In this document: positions 32,125-42,514 of the stretch, in pieces
Numbering within the stretch: the stretch's first letter is position 1
Layout: each line of letters opens with the position of its first letter
DNA from: Azolla caroliniana
Taxonomy: Eukaryota > Polypodiophyta
DNA length: 64,000 bases
NCBI GenBank assembly: GCA_043228905.1
Contig: JBHGNT010000001.1
Span: forward strand, 10,106,001 to 10,170,000
Reading direction: 5' to 3'
Position numbers and translations under genes: made by a program
Notes under the pieces: model-generated
What the model was told of the DNA's origin: nothing
What the model saw: only the letters and a program-made list of their open reading frames with translations
Databases searched by the model: none

Positions 32125-32577
32125 GCCCGAGCGACCACGGAGACCCCGGTAAAGATCGGAGATGTTCGGGAACCGGTGGTGGCGTTGGTGGACCACGGTT
32201 CGGAAATAAACCTAATGTCCATGGACTTCTATAAGAAGGGGAAGTGGCCGATCAACACCAAGCACGGGTGGAAGATACGGGCGGCGACGCGCGCCACCGA
32301 GGAACTGCATGGGGCCTGCCCGAACGTGCGAGTCAAGATCGGCGACGTCGAGATTGACCAGCACTTCTTCGTACAGGAAACGTCTTCGCACCCGGTCATA
32401 TTAGGGGAACCGTACATCACGGCGGCAAGAATGGAGACCAAGGTGCTGGACAACGGTTCGGCCTACGCGAGGGTCAAAAGCCAAGACGGGCGCCATTCGG
32501 TGCAATTTTTGACGGTGAGGACGAACCACGAGAGAAACCGCGAGTCCCTCGGTGGCGAGAACCGGGAGGATTTTTAG
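32125..32577 (+). CDS. gypsy D retropepsin-like protease
   Basis: In the same frame as gag after the TAG. It carries VALVDHGSEINLMS, with DHG instead of the canonical DTG/DSG, and the flap and C-terminal block HPVILGEPYI. It ends at TAG 32575-32577 inside GGATTTTTAG, where the pol frame (-1) is already open. Confidence 0.75.
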   Translation, partial: ARATTETPVKIGDVREPVVALVDHGSEINLMSMDFYKKGKWPINTKHGWKIRAATRATEELHGACPNVRVKIGDVEIDQHFFVQETSSHPVILGEPYITAARMETKVLDNGSAYARVKSQDGRHSVQFLTVRTNHERNRESLGGENREDF

Positions 32578-35500
32578 AGAGGACTGCCAAGGCGTGGGGC
32601 CGAGACAGTCCGGACACTCGGAAAAGACCCCACGATTGTACGATAGGCAGGAGATTTTGCTTCTCCGACAACGGAGGGTGTATGATGGTCGGCATCGTTG
32701 GCCGAGAAAAGACAAGGGCGGAAGAGCGACTTCGAACGTGCGGAGTTCTCGGCCCGGACGAGGAAATCAGCGGAGCCGTGGAGGCGGTCTCCTTCGACGA
32801 CACCTTAGGGATGTTGAGGAAGGTTGCCGGAGAAGACCTTAACGAAGACCGCACGATACCGGTATGTTCCGAAGAGATGTACGAAGTCATCGCGAACTTC
32901 AGTCGGGGGCTCGGGTCGGATCGGACGGCCCGAGTAAGCACAAGGTACAAGACTGTGGACCGGAAGGTAAGGCCAGTCGCAGCACCCTTACCGGAGGGCA
33001 GCGAGTCCCGGATCAGAGGGGTTGCGTCGAACCCCAGTTTACGAGATCCGGCCTGCATAGGGCACACCTTCACCGACGGGACGCTCCGGGAGCTCAAAAT
33101 CGGTGGGGGTGGGTTCCTACTGCCGGCGGAGGAAGACCGGTTTCGGAGGATGCTCGGAAGGCACGGGAAAGCCTTTGCATTCTCACCGGAAGAGATCGGG
33201 TGCGTAGACCCGACGATCGTGGAGCCGATGGTGATATTCACGGTACCGCATGTACCGTGGAATCTCAAGCCGATTCCGGTACCGAGAGCTCACATCCCGA
33301 AGTTGATGGAGCTATTGAGGCAGAAAGTAGATATGGGCATTCTTGAACCGTCGAGTGCCCCGTACTCGAACTGATGGTTTACCGTACCGAAGAAAAACGG
33401 AACGTTGCGCTTCATTCAAGACCTGCAGCCGGTCAACAGAGTGACCATTCGAAACGTAGGAATCGGACCGACCATAGACGAGTTCGCGGAGGCCTTTGCC
33501 GGAAGGTCGATTTACTCGGTCGGTGATCTGTACTCAGGGTACGACCAATTCCAGATAACCGTGGAGAGCAGAGACATTACGACGATGCGAACTCCCCTCG
33601 GCCTAGTGCGAATGTGTACCCTGCCACAGGGAGGGACCAACTCGGTGGCCCACATGGTGAATGCAATGAACAAGGTACTGAGGGATTGCATCCCGGACAT
33701 CACCATGCCGTTTCTAGACGACATCCCTATCAAAGGGTGCCCGGTGGAGGAGAAGGACGAGACAGTCGGGCCGGACGGATGCCGGCGATTCGTGGCGACA
33801 CACATCGACGACTGCGAGAAGGTGCTACAGAGGCTGGAGGATGCGAGGCTCACCTTCTCCGGGGAGAAATCGGCCTTCGGGCAATCGGAAATCCTGGTAG
33901 TCGGACACCTATGTGGGCCATTTAGCCGGAAGCCGTCTCCGGCAAAGGTAGAAGCCATCTCCGCGATGAAGACCGACTGTAGCTCGGTTACGGAAGTTCA
34001 GAGGTTCCAGGGGGCATGCACATTCTACCACATATGGATCCCGCATTACGCCCACGTTGCGGAGCCGCTATACGGGTTGCTGAAGAAGGGGCAAAGATTC
34101 GAGTGGCGAGACGAGCACACGGGGTCGGTCCGGAAGCTGAAGGAAGCTCTTGCGGCAACTCCGGCGCTCCGGAAGGCTGTCTACGAGAAGGGTACCCCGG
34201 TATACATAACGGTGGATACGAGCCCGACCGGGATCGGATGGGTCGTCAACCAAGAAGACGAGGACGGCACCCGGTTCCCAATCCGATTCGGCGCTAAGGT
34301 CCTCAGTGAGCGACAGTGAGGGTACGCCCAGGTTAAACGTGAACTCTGGGGTATCGTTTCGGCAGTAAAGGCGGACAAAGACTACCTGATCGGGGCAGAA
34401 GTGGTTATCGAGACGGATTGCCTGCCAATTCTCGGCATGGTTTCCGGATGCGCGACACCGGACCTGGCGATGCTCAGGTGGATAGCGTACGTCAAGTCCC
34501 TGGACCCGGAAATACGGCACATTTCCGGAAAGGACAACGCCATGGCCGACATGCTTTCGAGGGAGAGGTTTGATGACGAGGGCGGCATGGTTTCGGAGGA
34601 CGAAGAAGTCGGCGTGGACTTCTTCGAATCGGCGTACGTGACGACCGATGGGACGAGCACTCCGGCACTTAACGACTTCGACGAGAGCAAGTACGACGGC
34701 GAGTGGCTCCAGATCGGTGGATTCTTGAGGACAATGATGCCGGATGCGTCATGGACGAAGGACGAGGCCAACCGGATCCGGAAGAAAGCTTACCGATTCT
34801 TTCTCCGGGACGGATACTTATGGAAGCACCCGAAGAAGAGGGACGGCGCTCCGCTCCGGGTGGTGGCGATGAAGGAAGAACAGGAGGAGCTGCTGACGGC
34901 CTACCACGACAGCCCTTGGGCCGGACACCGTGGAACTTGGGCCACGTTCGAGAAGATAAAGGGGAAGTACTGGTGGCCGGGACTGTACCGGGATGTGCAT
35001 CGATTCGTGACAACTTGCGAGAGCTGTCAGATGCACTCCATAGTCCGACACCGGGACGAACTTCACCCTACATACCCTCCGACCATCCACTTCAAATGGA
35101 TGGTAGACCTGGTAACGATGCCGATGGGAATAGGACAGATGCGGTATCTGGTCCTGTCTCGGGAAGATCTAACGAACCAGGTGGAAGGCCGGGCCCTTCA
35201 GAACAAAACGACTGCAGCCGTATGTAGGTTCCTGCTCGAGGACGTAATATGCTGGTACAGGTGCGTCGGGAAGATCATGGCTGATCGCGGGGAGTTGGAC
35301 GCCGAAGAGGCCGAGGAGCGATTCGACTGGCTAGGAGTCAAGCTCTCGCTTACCACTGCGTACAATCCGGAGGCGAATGGAAAGGTGGAGCGCGGACACG
35401 GACCGATCGTCAAGGCGTTAGTTCGGGCATGCGGAGGTCGAGTCGGTAACTGGCCGCGGCTACTGCCTTACGCGTTGTGGGTTGACCGGACTACGCACAG

Positions 35501-36041
35501 TTCGGTAACCGGATTCATGCCGGCAGAGCTCATGTTTGGGCAGAAGCCGATCATGCCGATCCAACGTACGGTCTCCTCATGGGCAACCGTGGACTGGAGA
35601 GACGAGATGAGCCGGGAGGAACTGTTGACGGCGCGCATACGACAGCTCGAACGGAGACCGGAGGACGTGGAGCAGGCTGCGGAAAAGCTTCGGGAAGCAA
35701 GGATGAGGAACAAAGCCCGGTTCGACCGAACACACCGGCTCCGACCGAAGAAGATCGAGGAAGGCGATTGGGTGCTAGTCTACGACAGCAGCCTCGACAA
35801 CCAGCACCGAGCGACGCGGAAGTTCGCAAGAAGGTGGTTCGGGCCTTACGTGGTGCAAAGCGCCAACGACAACGGGACGTACCATCTGGCGGAACTCGAC
35901 GGTACGAGAATGACGATACCGGTAGCTGGGAAGCGAATCAAGGCGTTCAAGAAGCGTCACGACGACGAGCCGGATCAGGTTGACTTGGACCGCGACGACG
36001 AGCGATCCGAAACCGAGGAAGAACCGACGGGCGGGGAATGA
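32578..36041 (+). pseudogene. gypsy D pol: RT, RNase H, integrase
   Basis: The -1 frame relative to the protease is open from before 32520. Order: an N-terminal extension; RT with QDLQPVNRVT, DLYSGYDQF, LPQGGTNS and the catalytic FLDD; RNase H ending GKDNAMADMLSR; integrase with HHCC (HDSPWAGHR, CESC); a WMVDLV Asp and an Asp/Glu pair; and a GPYVVQ module near the C-terminus. Stops at 33372-33374 and 34317-34319 are TGA where copy B has CGA, consistent with CpG deamination. It ends TGA at 36039-36041. Confidence 0.9.
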
Positions 36042-36115
36042 AGGCTGGACCGGTTTTTCTCCGTCCCAACACAATTTGGCGCATGCCGGTGGATGCGCGG
36101 TTAGGTGGGGGCGGA

Positions 36116-36757
36116 TGTCGTGAAGAAAACCGTCCACAAGAGGAATCGGTGTACCGGAGCGTAGAAACCGACTCTTCATGCACGTGCGCCTTAAGTTGTA
36201 CATAGGAGATCCTAGGTAAATTCGGTAGGTAGAGAGTAAAGGGGGGGAAAAACGGCTCCTTCCTTGCCTATAAAAGGAGGGAGACGAGGAGAGTAAAGGG
36301 ATCGCGGAGAGTCGAGGACGAAGGGCTGTGGGGATTGGGCGCGAAGGCTTCTCTCTCTCTCTCTCTCGGGTTCGTAGACTCCATAGCTTCCTGCTGTGCA
36401 GGTTTCGGGAGGCTCGCGCTGCTCTGAGGAATGCCCGAGTGCTCCCGGCAGCACCTCCAGCCTGTTCCTGTCTTTCTGTGCGTTTGCGAACAGGTATCGG
36501 CATCTATTCGCCGGCCTGTTCGGTTGTAACCCACTTCGTGACTGTTGTCTTCGTGTTCTTATTGTTTGTCTTGTCAATACATACATATTTTCGTGTCTTT
36601 CTGTGTCGTTGTCCCACTCGCGTCTCTGCGTCGAAGGGCCGTGTCCCTGTGAATCTACGCTCGCACGTAGTGGGTCCCTTCTCTTCTCTCTTACTCTTCG
36701 GTACAGGACCCCCGAGGTCCCGCCTCATTCCACGCATCCGCGAGGAATCCCTCGACA
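36116..36757 (+). repeat. 3' LTR of gypsy D
   Basis: 642 bp, same ends and promoter as the 5' LTR, preceded by the polypurine tract. ACGT follows. Confidence 0.95.
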
Positions 36758-37098
36758 ACGTATGGGTCAAAGTATAAATTATAACTCATTTTATTAGTAT
36801 GGATACAAGTACACCTGATATTTTTGTAAAACTTACCTAATTAATATAAGTCTTTAAGTTAGTGTTTCCCTTGTCGCACAGTAGTGACATATTGAGCCAT
36901 AGTTGAACTTTATTATGCCTACATTAACTTATCAACGTGTCTAAACTTGCATGATTTCTAATGATCTCCACTCGTAGATCTATCATGTATTTTTATATTT
37001 GCAAATTCTCATCAAGTTGAGGAACATGTGATACTAGTGCATCCAATTTTTGTAGAGAGGGTGTATTTGCTTTGTTTTAAGAAGATTCTACAAGTGGA
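36758..37098. other. right subterminal region of the TIR transposon
   Basis: AT-rich non-coding DNA. Just inside the TIR, CAAGTGGAA (37091-37099) is the reverse complement of TTCCACTTG within the TIR (37110-37118). This gives a potential hairpin that overlaps the terminal repeat. Nothing else recognised. Confidence 0.65.
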
Positions 37099-37133
37099 AT
37101 GCGCAATCCTTCCACTTGTGAACGCGAACATGT
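37099..37133 (-). repeat. right terminal inverted repeat
   Basis: 35 bp; on the minus strand it starts ACATGTTCGCGTTCACAAGT and matches the left TIR at 33 of 35 positions. Confidence 0.92.
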
Positions 37134-37139
37134 TGATAA
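37134..37139. repeat. right 6-bp TSD (TGATAA) of the TIR transposon
   Basis: Exact copy of 21053-21058 abutting the right TIR. Confidence 0.9.
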
Positions 37140-37415
37140 TATATATGTGTATGTAATATACAAATGTAACATAAGTATGTGTATGCATGTATGGAATGTA
37201 TGTATATATGTGTATAGATGTATGTTTGTAAAACTTATAACATCGTTACAGACATATGTACGTATATATATATATATATATATATATATGGTGATATGTG
37301 GAATATGTCATGTATATATGTGTATGCATATATATATATGTGTCAATATTCATGATTCAATGTCTATGGATGTGTTTGTAATATGCGCATAATATGTATC
37401 TATATATCTAATGTA

Positions 37416-37482
<67 letters not shown>

Positions 37483-37563
37483 TAATTGATAATACCCGTA
37501 TGTAAATATATTTTCAAAATATTTATTAATACCCTTATATATATACATTATGTATCTCAACAA
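37140..37563. repeat. simple-sequence DNA: ATGT-rich, (AT)n and (TG)n
   Basis: Continuation of the ATGT-rich locus seen left of the transposon, with (TA)n at 37265-37288 and a (TG)n run at 37421-37480. No gene. Confidence 0.88.
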
Positions 37564-38080
37564 CTAATTTAAACCCCTTTTGATGAACTCACGTGCTATC
37601 ATACAAGTTTTGACAGTGAAGCCCCCGGGAAACACCCTCAAGTGTCGGTAGGAGACATTCTTTCCTGTCCACACCCTTTGTGGGACATCACCTTTCAACG
37701 GTACTAAGGGGAACATGTTGATCAGATAGACAACTACGTACATCACCTCAGCCCTGTATATTTTCGGCAGTTTAGCATGCGACAGCATGCTCCTTACTCT
37801 CTCCATGATTTTCCGGTTCATCCTCTCTGCAAGCCCGTTCAACTTAGGAGTCTTTGGTACTGTGTATTCGCTTCGAATACCTTGGGCCTTGCAGTATTCC
37901 TCGAACTGCCCTCTATATTCGACACCATTGTCGGTTCGGACAACTTTCAACTTCCGACCTAACTCCCGCTCAGCTCTAGCCTGGAACTCCTTGAAGGAGG
38001 ACAATACTTGATCTTTTGACTTTAGTACGAAAGCCCACAACTTCCGATTGTAGTCGTCAATGAAAGTTACAAAGTATTGT
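37564..38080 (-). pseudogene. copia D integrase, catalytic core part
   Basis: Shows WAFVLKSKDQV, VRTDNGVEYRGQF (catalytic Asp) and LNGLAERMNRKIMER (catalytic Glu). It reads on from the upstream half once the insertion and one ATTGT are removed. The C-terminal part is truncated after about 158 residues. Confidence 0.85.
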
Positions 38081-39282
38081 TTGACGGAAACTCAACGCTC
38101 CTTATGCACAACGCTCGGCCACAACCGAGCTTAGAATCATACACAGAAAACAGGAAACGAAAAGCACAACACAAAGGAGAGAAAAGGTGCACAGGATGTT
38201 TACGTGGAAAACCCAAACTAAGGGAAAAACCACGGCAGCCCACAGGCTGCAAACTATCACTATGTTGGAATGTAACAAAACAGTGAGTTCATGGAGGCAA
38301 CGACCTCATGCTCACGATCTTCGCCACAGGCGGCAGTTACAACAGAGGCTACGACCTCTTCCTCTCTCTCTCTCTCTGTACACTGTTACGTGCTCTCTCT
38401 TCTTCTTGCACCAACAAGAAATGACAACCACACTTACTATAAGTTTGCCCTAAGTCATATTTATACTAATATGACTTTTCGGCTATTTACAAATATATCC
38501 TCGATGGACTCTCAGAAACATATTTACGAATATGTCTCTTCATCCGGTTCTCACCGGGTCTGCACCATCCGGCTCTCCGTAGTCGAGTACTCCTCATCCG
38601 GTTCTCACCGGGCCTGCACCATCCGGCTCTCCGTAGCCGGGTACTCCTCATCCGGTTCTCACCGGGTCTGCACCATCCGGCTCTCCGTAGCCGGGTACTC
38701 CTCTTCCGGTTCACACCGGGTCTGCACCATCCGGCTCTCCGTAGCCAGGTACTCCTCATCCGGTTCACACTAGGTCTGCACCATCCGGCTCTCCGTAGCC
38801 GGGTACTCCTCTTCCGGTTCACACCGGGTCTGCACCATCCGGCTCTCCGTAGCCGGGTACTCCTCATCCGGTTCACACTAGGTCTGCACCATCCGGCTCT
38901 CCGTAGCCGGGTACTCCTCTTCCGGTTCACACCGGGTCTGCACCATCCGGCTCTCCGTAGCCGGGTACTCCTCATCCGGTTCACACTAGGTCTGCACCAT
39001 CCGGCTCTCCGTAGCCGGGTACTCCTCTTCCGGTTCACACCGGGTCTGCACCATCCGGCTCTCCGTAGCCGGGTACTCCTCATCCGGTTCACACTAGGTC
39101 TGCACCATCCGGCTCTCCGTAGCTGGGTACTCCTCTTCCGGTTCACACCGGGTCTGCACCATCCGGCTCTCCGTAGCCGGGTACTCCTCTTCCGGTTTCG
39201 GCCGAGGCCTATCGGCCTCGGCCGAGATTGTTCATCGGCACTGTTCTTCTCTCTTCCCATCCGGAGGGACCTGTCTCCCAAC
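38081..39282 (-). mobile_element. 1.2-kb LTR-like insertion carrying a tandem-repeat array
   Basis: Flanked by ATTGT (38076-38080 and 39283-39287). Removing it and one copy of the duplication restores the copia integrase frame. Read on the minus strand it begins GTTGGGAGACAGG, contains the repeat array, then a copia-LTR-like stretch (GTTTTCCACGTAAA near 38200), and ends CCGTCAA. It is probably a solo LTR with altered end nucleotides. There is no coding region. A truncated relative lies at 6303-6605. Confidence 0.75.
38533..39195. repeat. 54-bp tandem repeat array with 108-bp higher-order period
   Basis: About 12 units of 54 bp (CATCCGGTTCACAC..., ending CCGGGTACTCCT). From about 38703 two unit types alternate: CTTCC...CACCGGG and CATCC...CACTAGG. 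The homogenised unit is therefore a 108-bp dimer, repeated about four times. A 54-bp unit is a multiple of three, so a long repetitive ORF appears on the minus strand; I do not regard it as a gene. Confidence 0.9.
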
Positions 39283-39287
39283 ATTGT

Positions 39288-39726
39288 CCACCTCGATGCG
39301 ACGGAGCATCTACATAACACACATCCGTGTGTACCAGTTCCAATGCAGCTTCTCTTCTTCTTGGTGGTCTTGAGTGGAATGTTGCTCTATTCTACTTTCC
39401 AACTAAATAGTCGAGCATTTCTCTAGGTGCACTCTCTTTACCTCTGGTAGAAGTTTCTGGTCGGCTAATAGATGCAAACCCTTCTCACTCATGTGGCCTA
39501 GCCTCTTATGCCATATCTGTCCCGCCGAGTCAGCTGCCACATTCACTTCTGATTTGCATGGTCGGGCTTGCATCATATACAACATGCCTTCCTTCTGTGC
39601 TCGAGCCACTATAAGTTTTCCTCGGCAGAACTTCCATTTCTTGTTTCGGAAACTACCACTATAGCCTCCGTTGTCCAATCTTCTAGTCGATATCAAATTC
39701 AATAATATCAGGGAGATGTCAAACAT
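39288..39726 (-). pseudogene. copia D GAG-pre-integrase and integrase start
   Basis: Contains the pre-integrase WHKRLGHMSEKGL motif and RLDNGGYSG. It runs towards the integrase zinc-binding region, which is broken by frameshifts, and joins the catalytic half across the insertion. Confidence 0.75.
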
Positions 39727-39739
39727 CCTTCAGAGTCCA

Positions 39740-40775
39740 TCAACACCCTATCGACGTCGTCAAACAAACACTTCCGATTCCGGCTATCTTGCACTCCCCA
39801 CTGTCACCCATCTTTACATAATCATGATCACTGGCTATGTAAGCCGAGAAATACTCTCTTGACGGAGTTTTGTGGAAAGATGCACAGGAATTGATCACCC
39901 AAGTGCATTCTTCGGTTGCAAGATTTGCATTTGTCTGTTCACAAATGAACAAAAGTTCTTCATTGCTCATAGCAATGCCTGAAGTGTTCTTTTCTTCAGG
40001 AATCTTCCTCGGTTCGACATTATTGCCGACACTCTTTTCCCTTTTAAGGTGTCAGCAGTCCTTTTGGAAATGTCCATGCCTTTCCACAATAAAAGCACAC
40101 AAGCTTTCCTCTGGACTTCCTCCTTAGTGGATTCCTTTGCCGGTTCCTTCCTCTACCAATGTGTTGAGTCAAATTTGACTCCGACTGGACTAGGACACCC
40201 TTGTCCTTCCTTCTCGCTTCCTCATTCAAGATGCTTGTCTTCACCGCTTGTAAAGACAAGTTCTCTTCTTGACAGGAGGTGCTAAGAGTAATCACCAGGT
40301 TCTCCCAGCTATCCGGGAGTGTGCACATCAGTAGGATGGCCTGCATCACATCATCAAGGGGAAACTTGGTTGCGGCAAGTTGATTCACATATCCCATGAA
40401 TGTGCTAATGTGTTCGACGATGCTCTCACTGTCTCTGTATTTCAACCATATGATCTTTCTCATCGGTGAGGTTTTATTGAGGGCGTTCTTCCTCTCATAT
40501 AGACCTGACAGCTTCTGCCACATCTCGTGGGCATTTGTGTCATTCGCCACATGCTGAAGGACATTTACATCCACGCACTGTCAAATGGTGGCCACCGCCT
40601 TTTTGTTAAGAAGTTTCCATTCTAACTCTAATACCCCGATGGGTATTTCTGCTCTATCAATCGCCTTGTACAGGTCTTTGACTATGAGAAGGTTCTCCAT
40701 CTTTATCTTCCAGTCTACATAGTTCTGAGAGTTTAGAACTATCATTCCTGGGAAACCACTCACACCTCCTTCCAT
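39740..40775 (-). pseudogene. copia D gag and protease
   Basis: Gag starts MEGGVSGFPGM at 40775, is broken by a TGA near 40580, and resumes with the UBN2-type core (EMWQKLSGLYERK, MRKIIWLKYRDSESIVEHI). A truncated knuckle (CFYCGK) follows. The protease region reads WVINSCASFHKTP where active copia proteases have WVIDSGAS, so the catalytic Asp and Gly are both lost. Confidence 0.82.
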
Positions 40776-40803
40776 GCTTGCACCTCAAGCTCTAATAACA
40801 GTT

Positions 40804-41285
40804 TGTTGAGAAACGAATCGTCAATCCACAACAAAAGGAATACGCTAAAATGCACAACCCAGAAACACAGAAAACAATGTACACAGATTTAACGTGGAAA
40901 CCCTAAAAACGGGGAAAACCACGGGAATAGAGATTCCACTATACACAAGAGAGTACAAGAAAAAATGGTTACAATCTTCTCTAACACACACAAAGGATAA
41001 CCCGCTTAGGGTTCTTAGCATGTTCGCTGAACTTTGTTGCCACTCTCTCTCACGCTCACACCCTCTCTCTCCTCTGTCACACTATGCTATAGAGGCTCAC
41101 ACACTATTCTGTTCTACTACATGTCAATCACAACATACATTGTTTGCCGTAGGTGCATTTATATTAATACATAATATTGGCTATTTACAAATGTCGCCCC
41201 TACCACACATCACTACTATTATTATCTATAATAATAGTAGCCATCAGCCGACTGCTCCTCCCACTAGAGGGACATATTCCTAACA
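40804..41285 (-). repeat. 5' LTR of copia D
   Basis: 482 bp on the minus strand, TGTTAGGAAT...TTTCTCAACA, followed inward by a PBS-like GTTATTAGAGCTTGAG. It contains the CACGTTAAATC/GGTTTTCCC region typical of copia LTRs. No second LTR is present. Confidence 0.78.
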
Positions 41286-41289
41286 CATA

Positions 41290-41708
41290 CAAGATTATAT
41301 GCATACCTATTCTTGATGGTGACCTTATTCAAGCCACGGTAATCCACGACTAGACGAAGTGATCCATCTTTTTCCTTGACAAAGAAAATAGGTGTGTCGG
41401 CTACAGATTTCGAATGTCAGATAAACCTATTTGCCAATTTTCCTCTTTGTAGGCTCAAAGAGCTTCAACTTAGTTGGTGACAAGTTGTAGATCGGTCCCC
41501 ACGGTGGCTCCTTTCCTGGTTGTAAGTCAATGGGACAATAATATGGTCGATGGTGATGAAGAGTACTAGCTTTTACCTTATCAAAAATGTCGGCGTAATG
41601 ATGATACTTCTTTGGAAGTTGAATTGTTGACTCTTCCTTAGTCATATTGGAAGGTTTCACTGATACTGTGAATACAAACATTGATTCCTTGTGTCCTTCC
41701 TCACACAA
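41290..41708 (-). pseudogene. gypsy E reverse transcriptase N-terminal part
   Basis: Contains the canonical plant gypsy lead-in YHHYADIFDK, HHHRPYYCPIDL, PPWGPIYNLSP. After a stop it has a [16 protein letters not shown]-like segment followed by the VDYRGLN region. It is truncated by copia D before the YxDD motif. Confidence 0.8.
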
Positions 41709-42138
41709 TTGATGTAGCGAAATGGTTGAAATATTATGAGTAGATCCTCGAGGTTTTCGATACCTGATTTCTCTTGTTCTCTAATCTATGTCCCGATTGT
41801 GTAATTCGAACCATGGTAACCCCAAAACAATTGGATGCTCCGGGCTACTAATTACATTAAATTATACTACACATGCCAAATTATTTAGGACAACACTAAT
41901 TGGCTCTGACTCTTCTACGATATTTCCGGAGGCAATGGGGCGACCATCAATGACTACTACAGAAGTTGGGCAAGGGAGCTTTCTTAGGGATATCTGATGA
42001 ACTTGGACAAAATTCTTATATATGAAGCAAGAATTGGTTCCAGAATCTAAGAGGGCTAAGACATGTATTGGAGGGTTACTTTTAGTACTAATTGTTACTT
42101 GAGCTAGGAAGACATTGCTAACTTACGTAGATGGAATG

Positions 42139-42441
42139 TGTTGAGAATCAAGCTCAACTTGGTCTAGTGTGTGAACTCACCTTGAGAGTGAATAGACGCT
42201 CCAATGGTCAAGAGTCACCATTATGTCACCACTTTGTATTCTAGCATTTAGTATGAGTCATAGAATCATATTCTATGACACATAACTTATGAGCTTTCAC
42301 ATTCCCCATGCTCCATGAGTCTTGTAGTTAATGAAGAGAGAGGGTGACTATATAAAGCACCCTCCTCCCACCTTGTATAATGTTGAGTCTTTCTCCTTTG
42401 TTAATATACTTAACCTTGCGTATTCTCTGTGTCTTACTCCT

Positions 42442-42514
<73 letters not shown>

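Larger units (their letters stand above)
29782..36757 (+). mobile_element. nested Ty3/gypsy element D, near-complete
   Basis: A 6,976-bp element with two LTRs (TGTCGTGAAG...CCTCGACA) flanked by ACGT (29778-29781 and 36758-36761). Internal order is PBS-like TGGTGAACCC, gag, protease, RT, RNase H, integrase, and a polypurine tract GTGGGGGCGGA. The integrase ends in a GPY/F-like module without a visible chromodomain. Nonsense codons at 31006, 33372 and 34317 inactivate it. It is inserted in the right-hand part of the TIR transposon, so it is the younger of the two. Confidence 0.95.
21059..37133. mobile_element. large two-gene TIR DNA transposon with nested gypsy
   Basis: A 16,075-bp unit bounded by 35-bp terminal inverted repeats that differ at only two positions and by an exact TGATAA duplication. 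Subtracting the nested gypsy D and one copy of its ACGT duplication leaves about 9.1 kb. It contains a candidate RNase-H-fold transposase gene (21416-24196, -) and a divergently transcribed ParB-methyltransferase gene (25031-28934, +). TIR DNA transposons with 6-bp duplications are known in several superfamilies. The termini (ACAYGTTCGCG) and gene content do not match one that I can name. Confidence 0.88.
37564..41285 (-). mobile_element. Ty1/copia element D, 3'-truncated, with LTR-like insertion
   Basis: Minus-strand copia. The 5' LTR (40804-41285) is followed by gag, protease, pre-integrase and integrase. It ends abruptly in integrase at about 37564, next to simple-sequence DNA, so RT, RNase H and the 3' LTR are missing. 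The integrase is split by a 1.2-kb insertion (38081-39282). It lies within gypsy E, whose sequence resumes at 41286. Confidence 0.88.

Noticed and set aside
21059-37133. Polinton/Maverick identity for the TIR element (6-bp TSD)
   Set aside because: The TSD length fits, but there is no protein-primed polymerase, retroviral-type integrase, packaging ATPase or capsid gene, and the TIRs are only 35 bp.
38487-39320. 277-aa ORF with 18-residue repeats (RSTRLRRAGWCRPGVNRK type)
   Set aside because: The unit length of 54 bp keeps one frame open automatically; the sequence is part of an LTR-like element and antisense frames are similarly repetitive.
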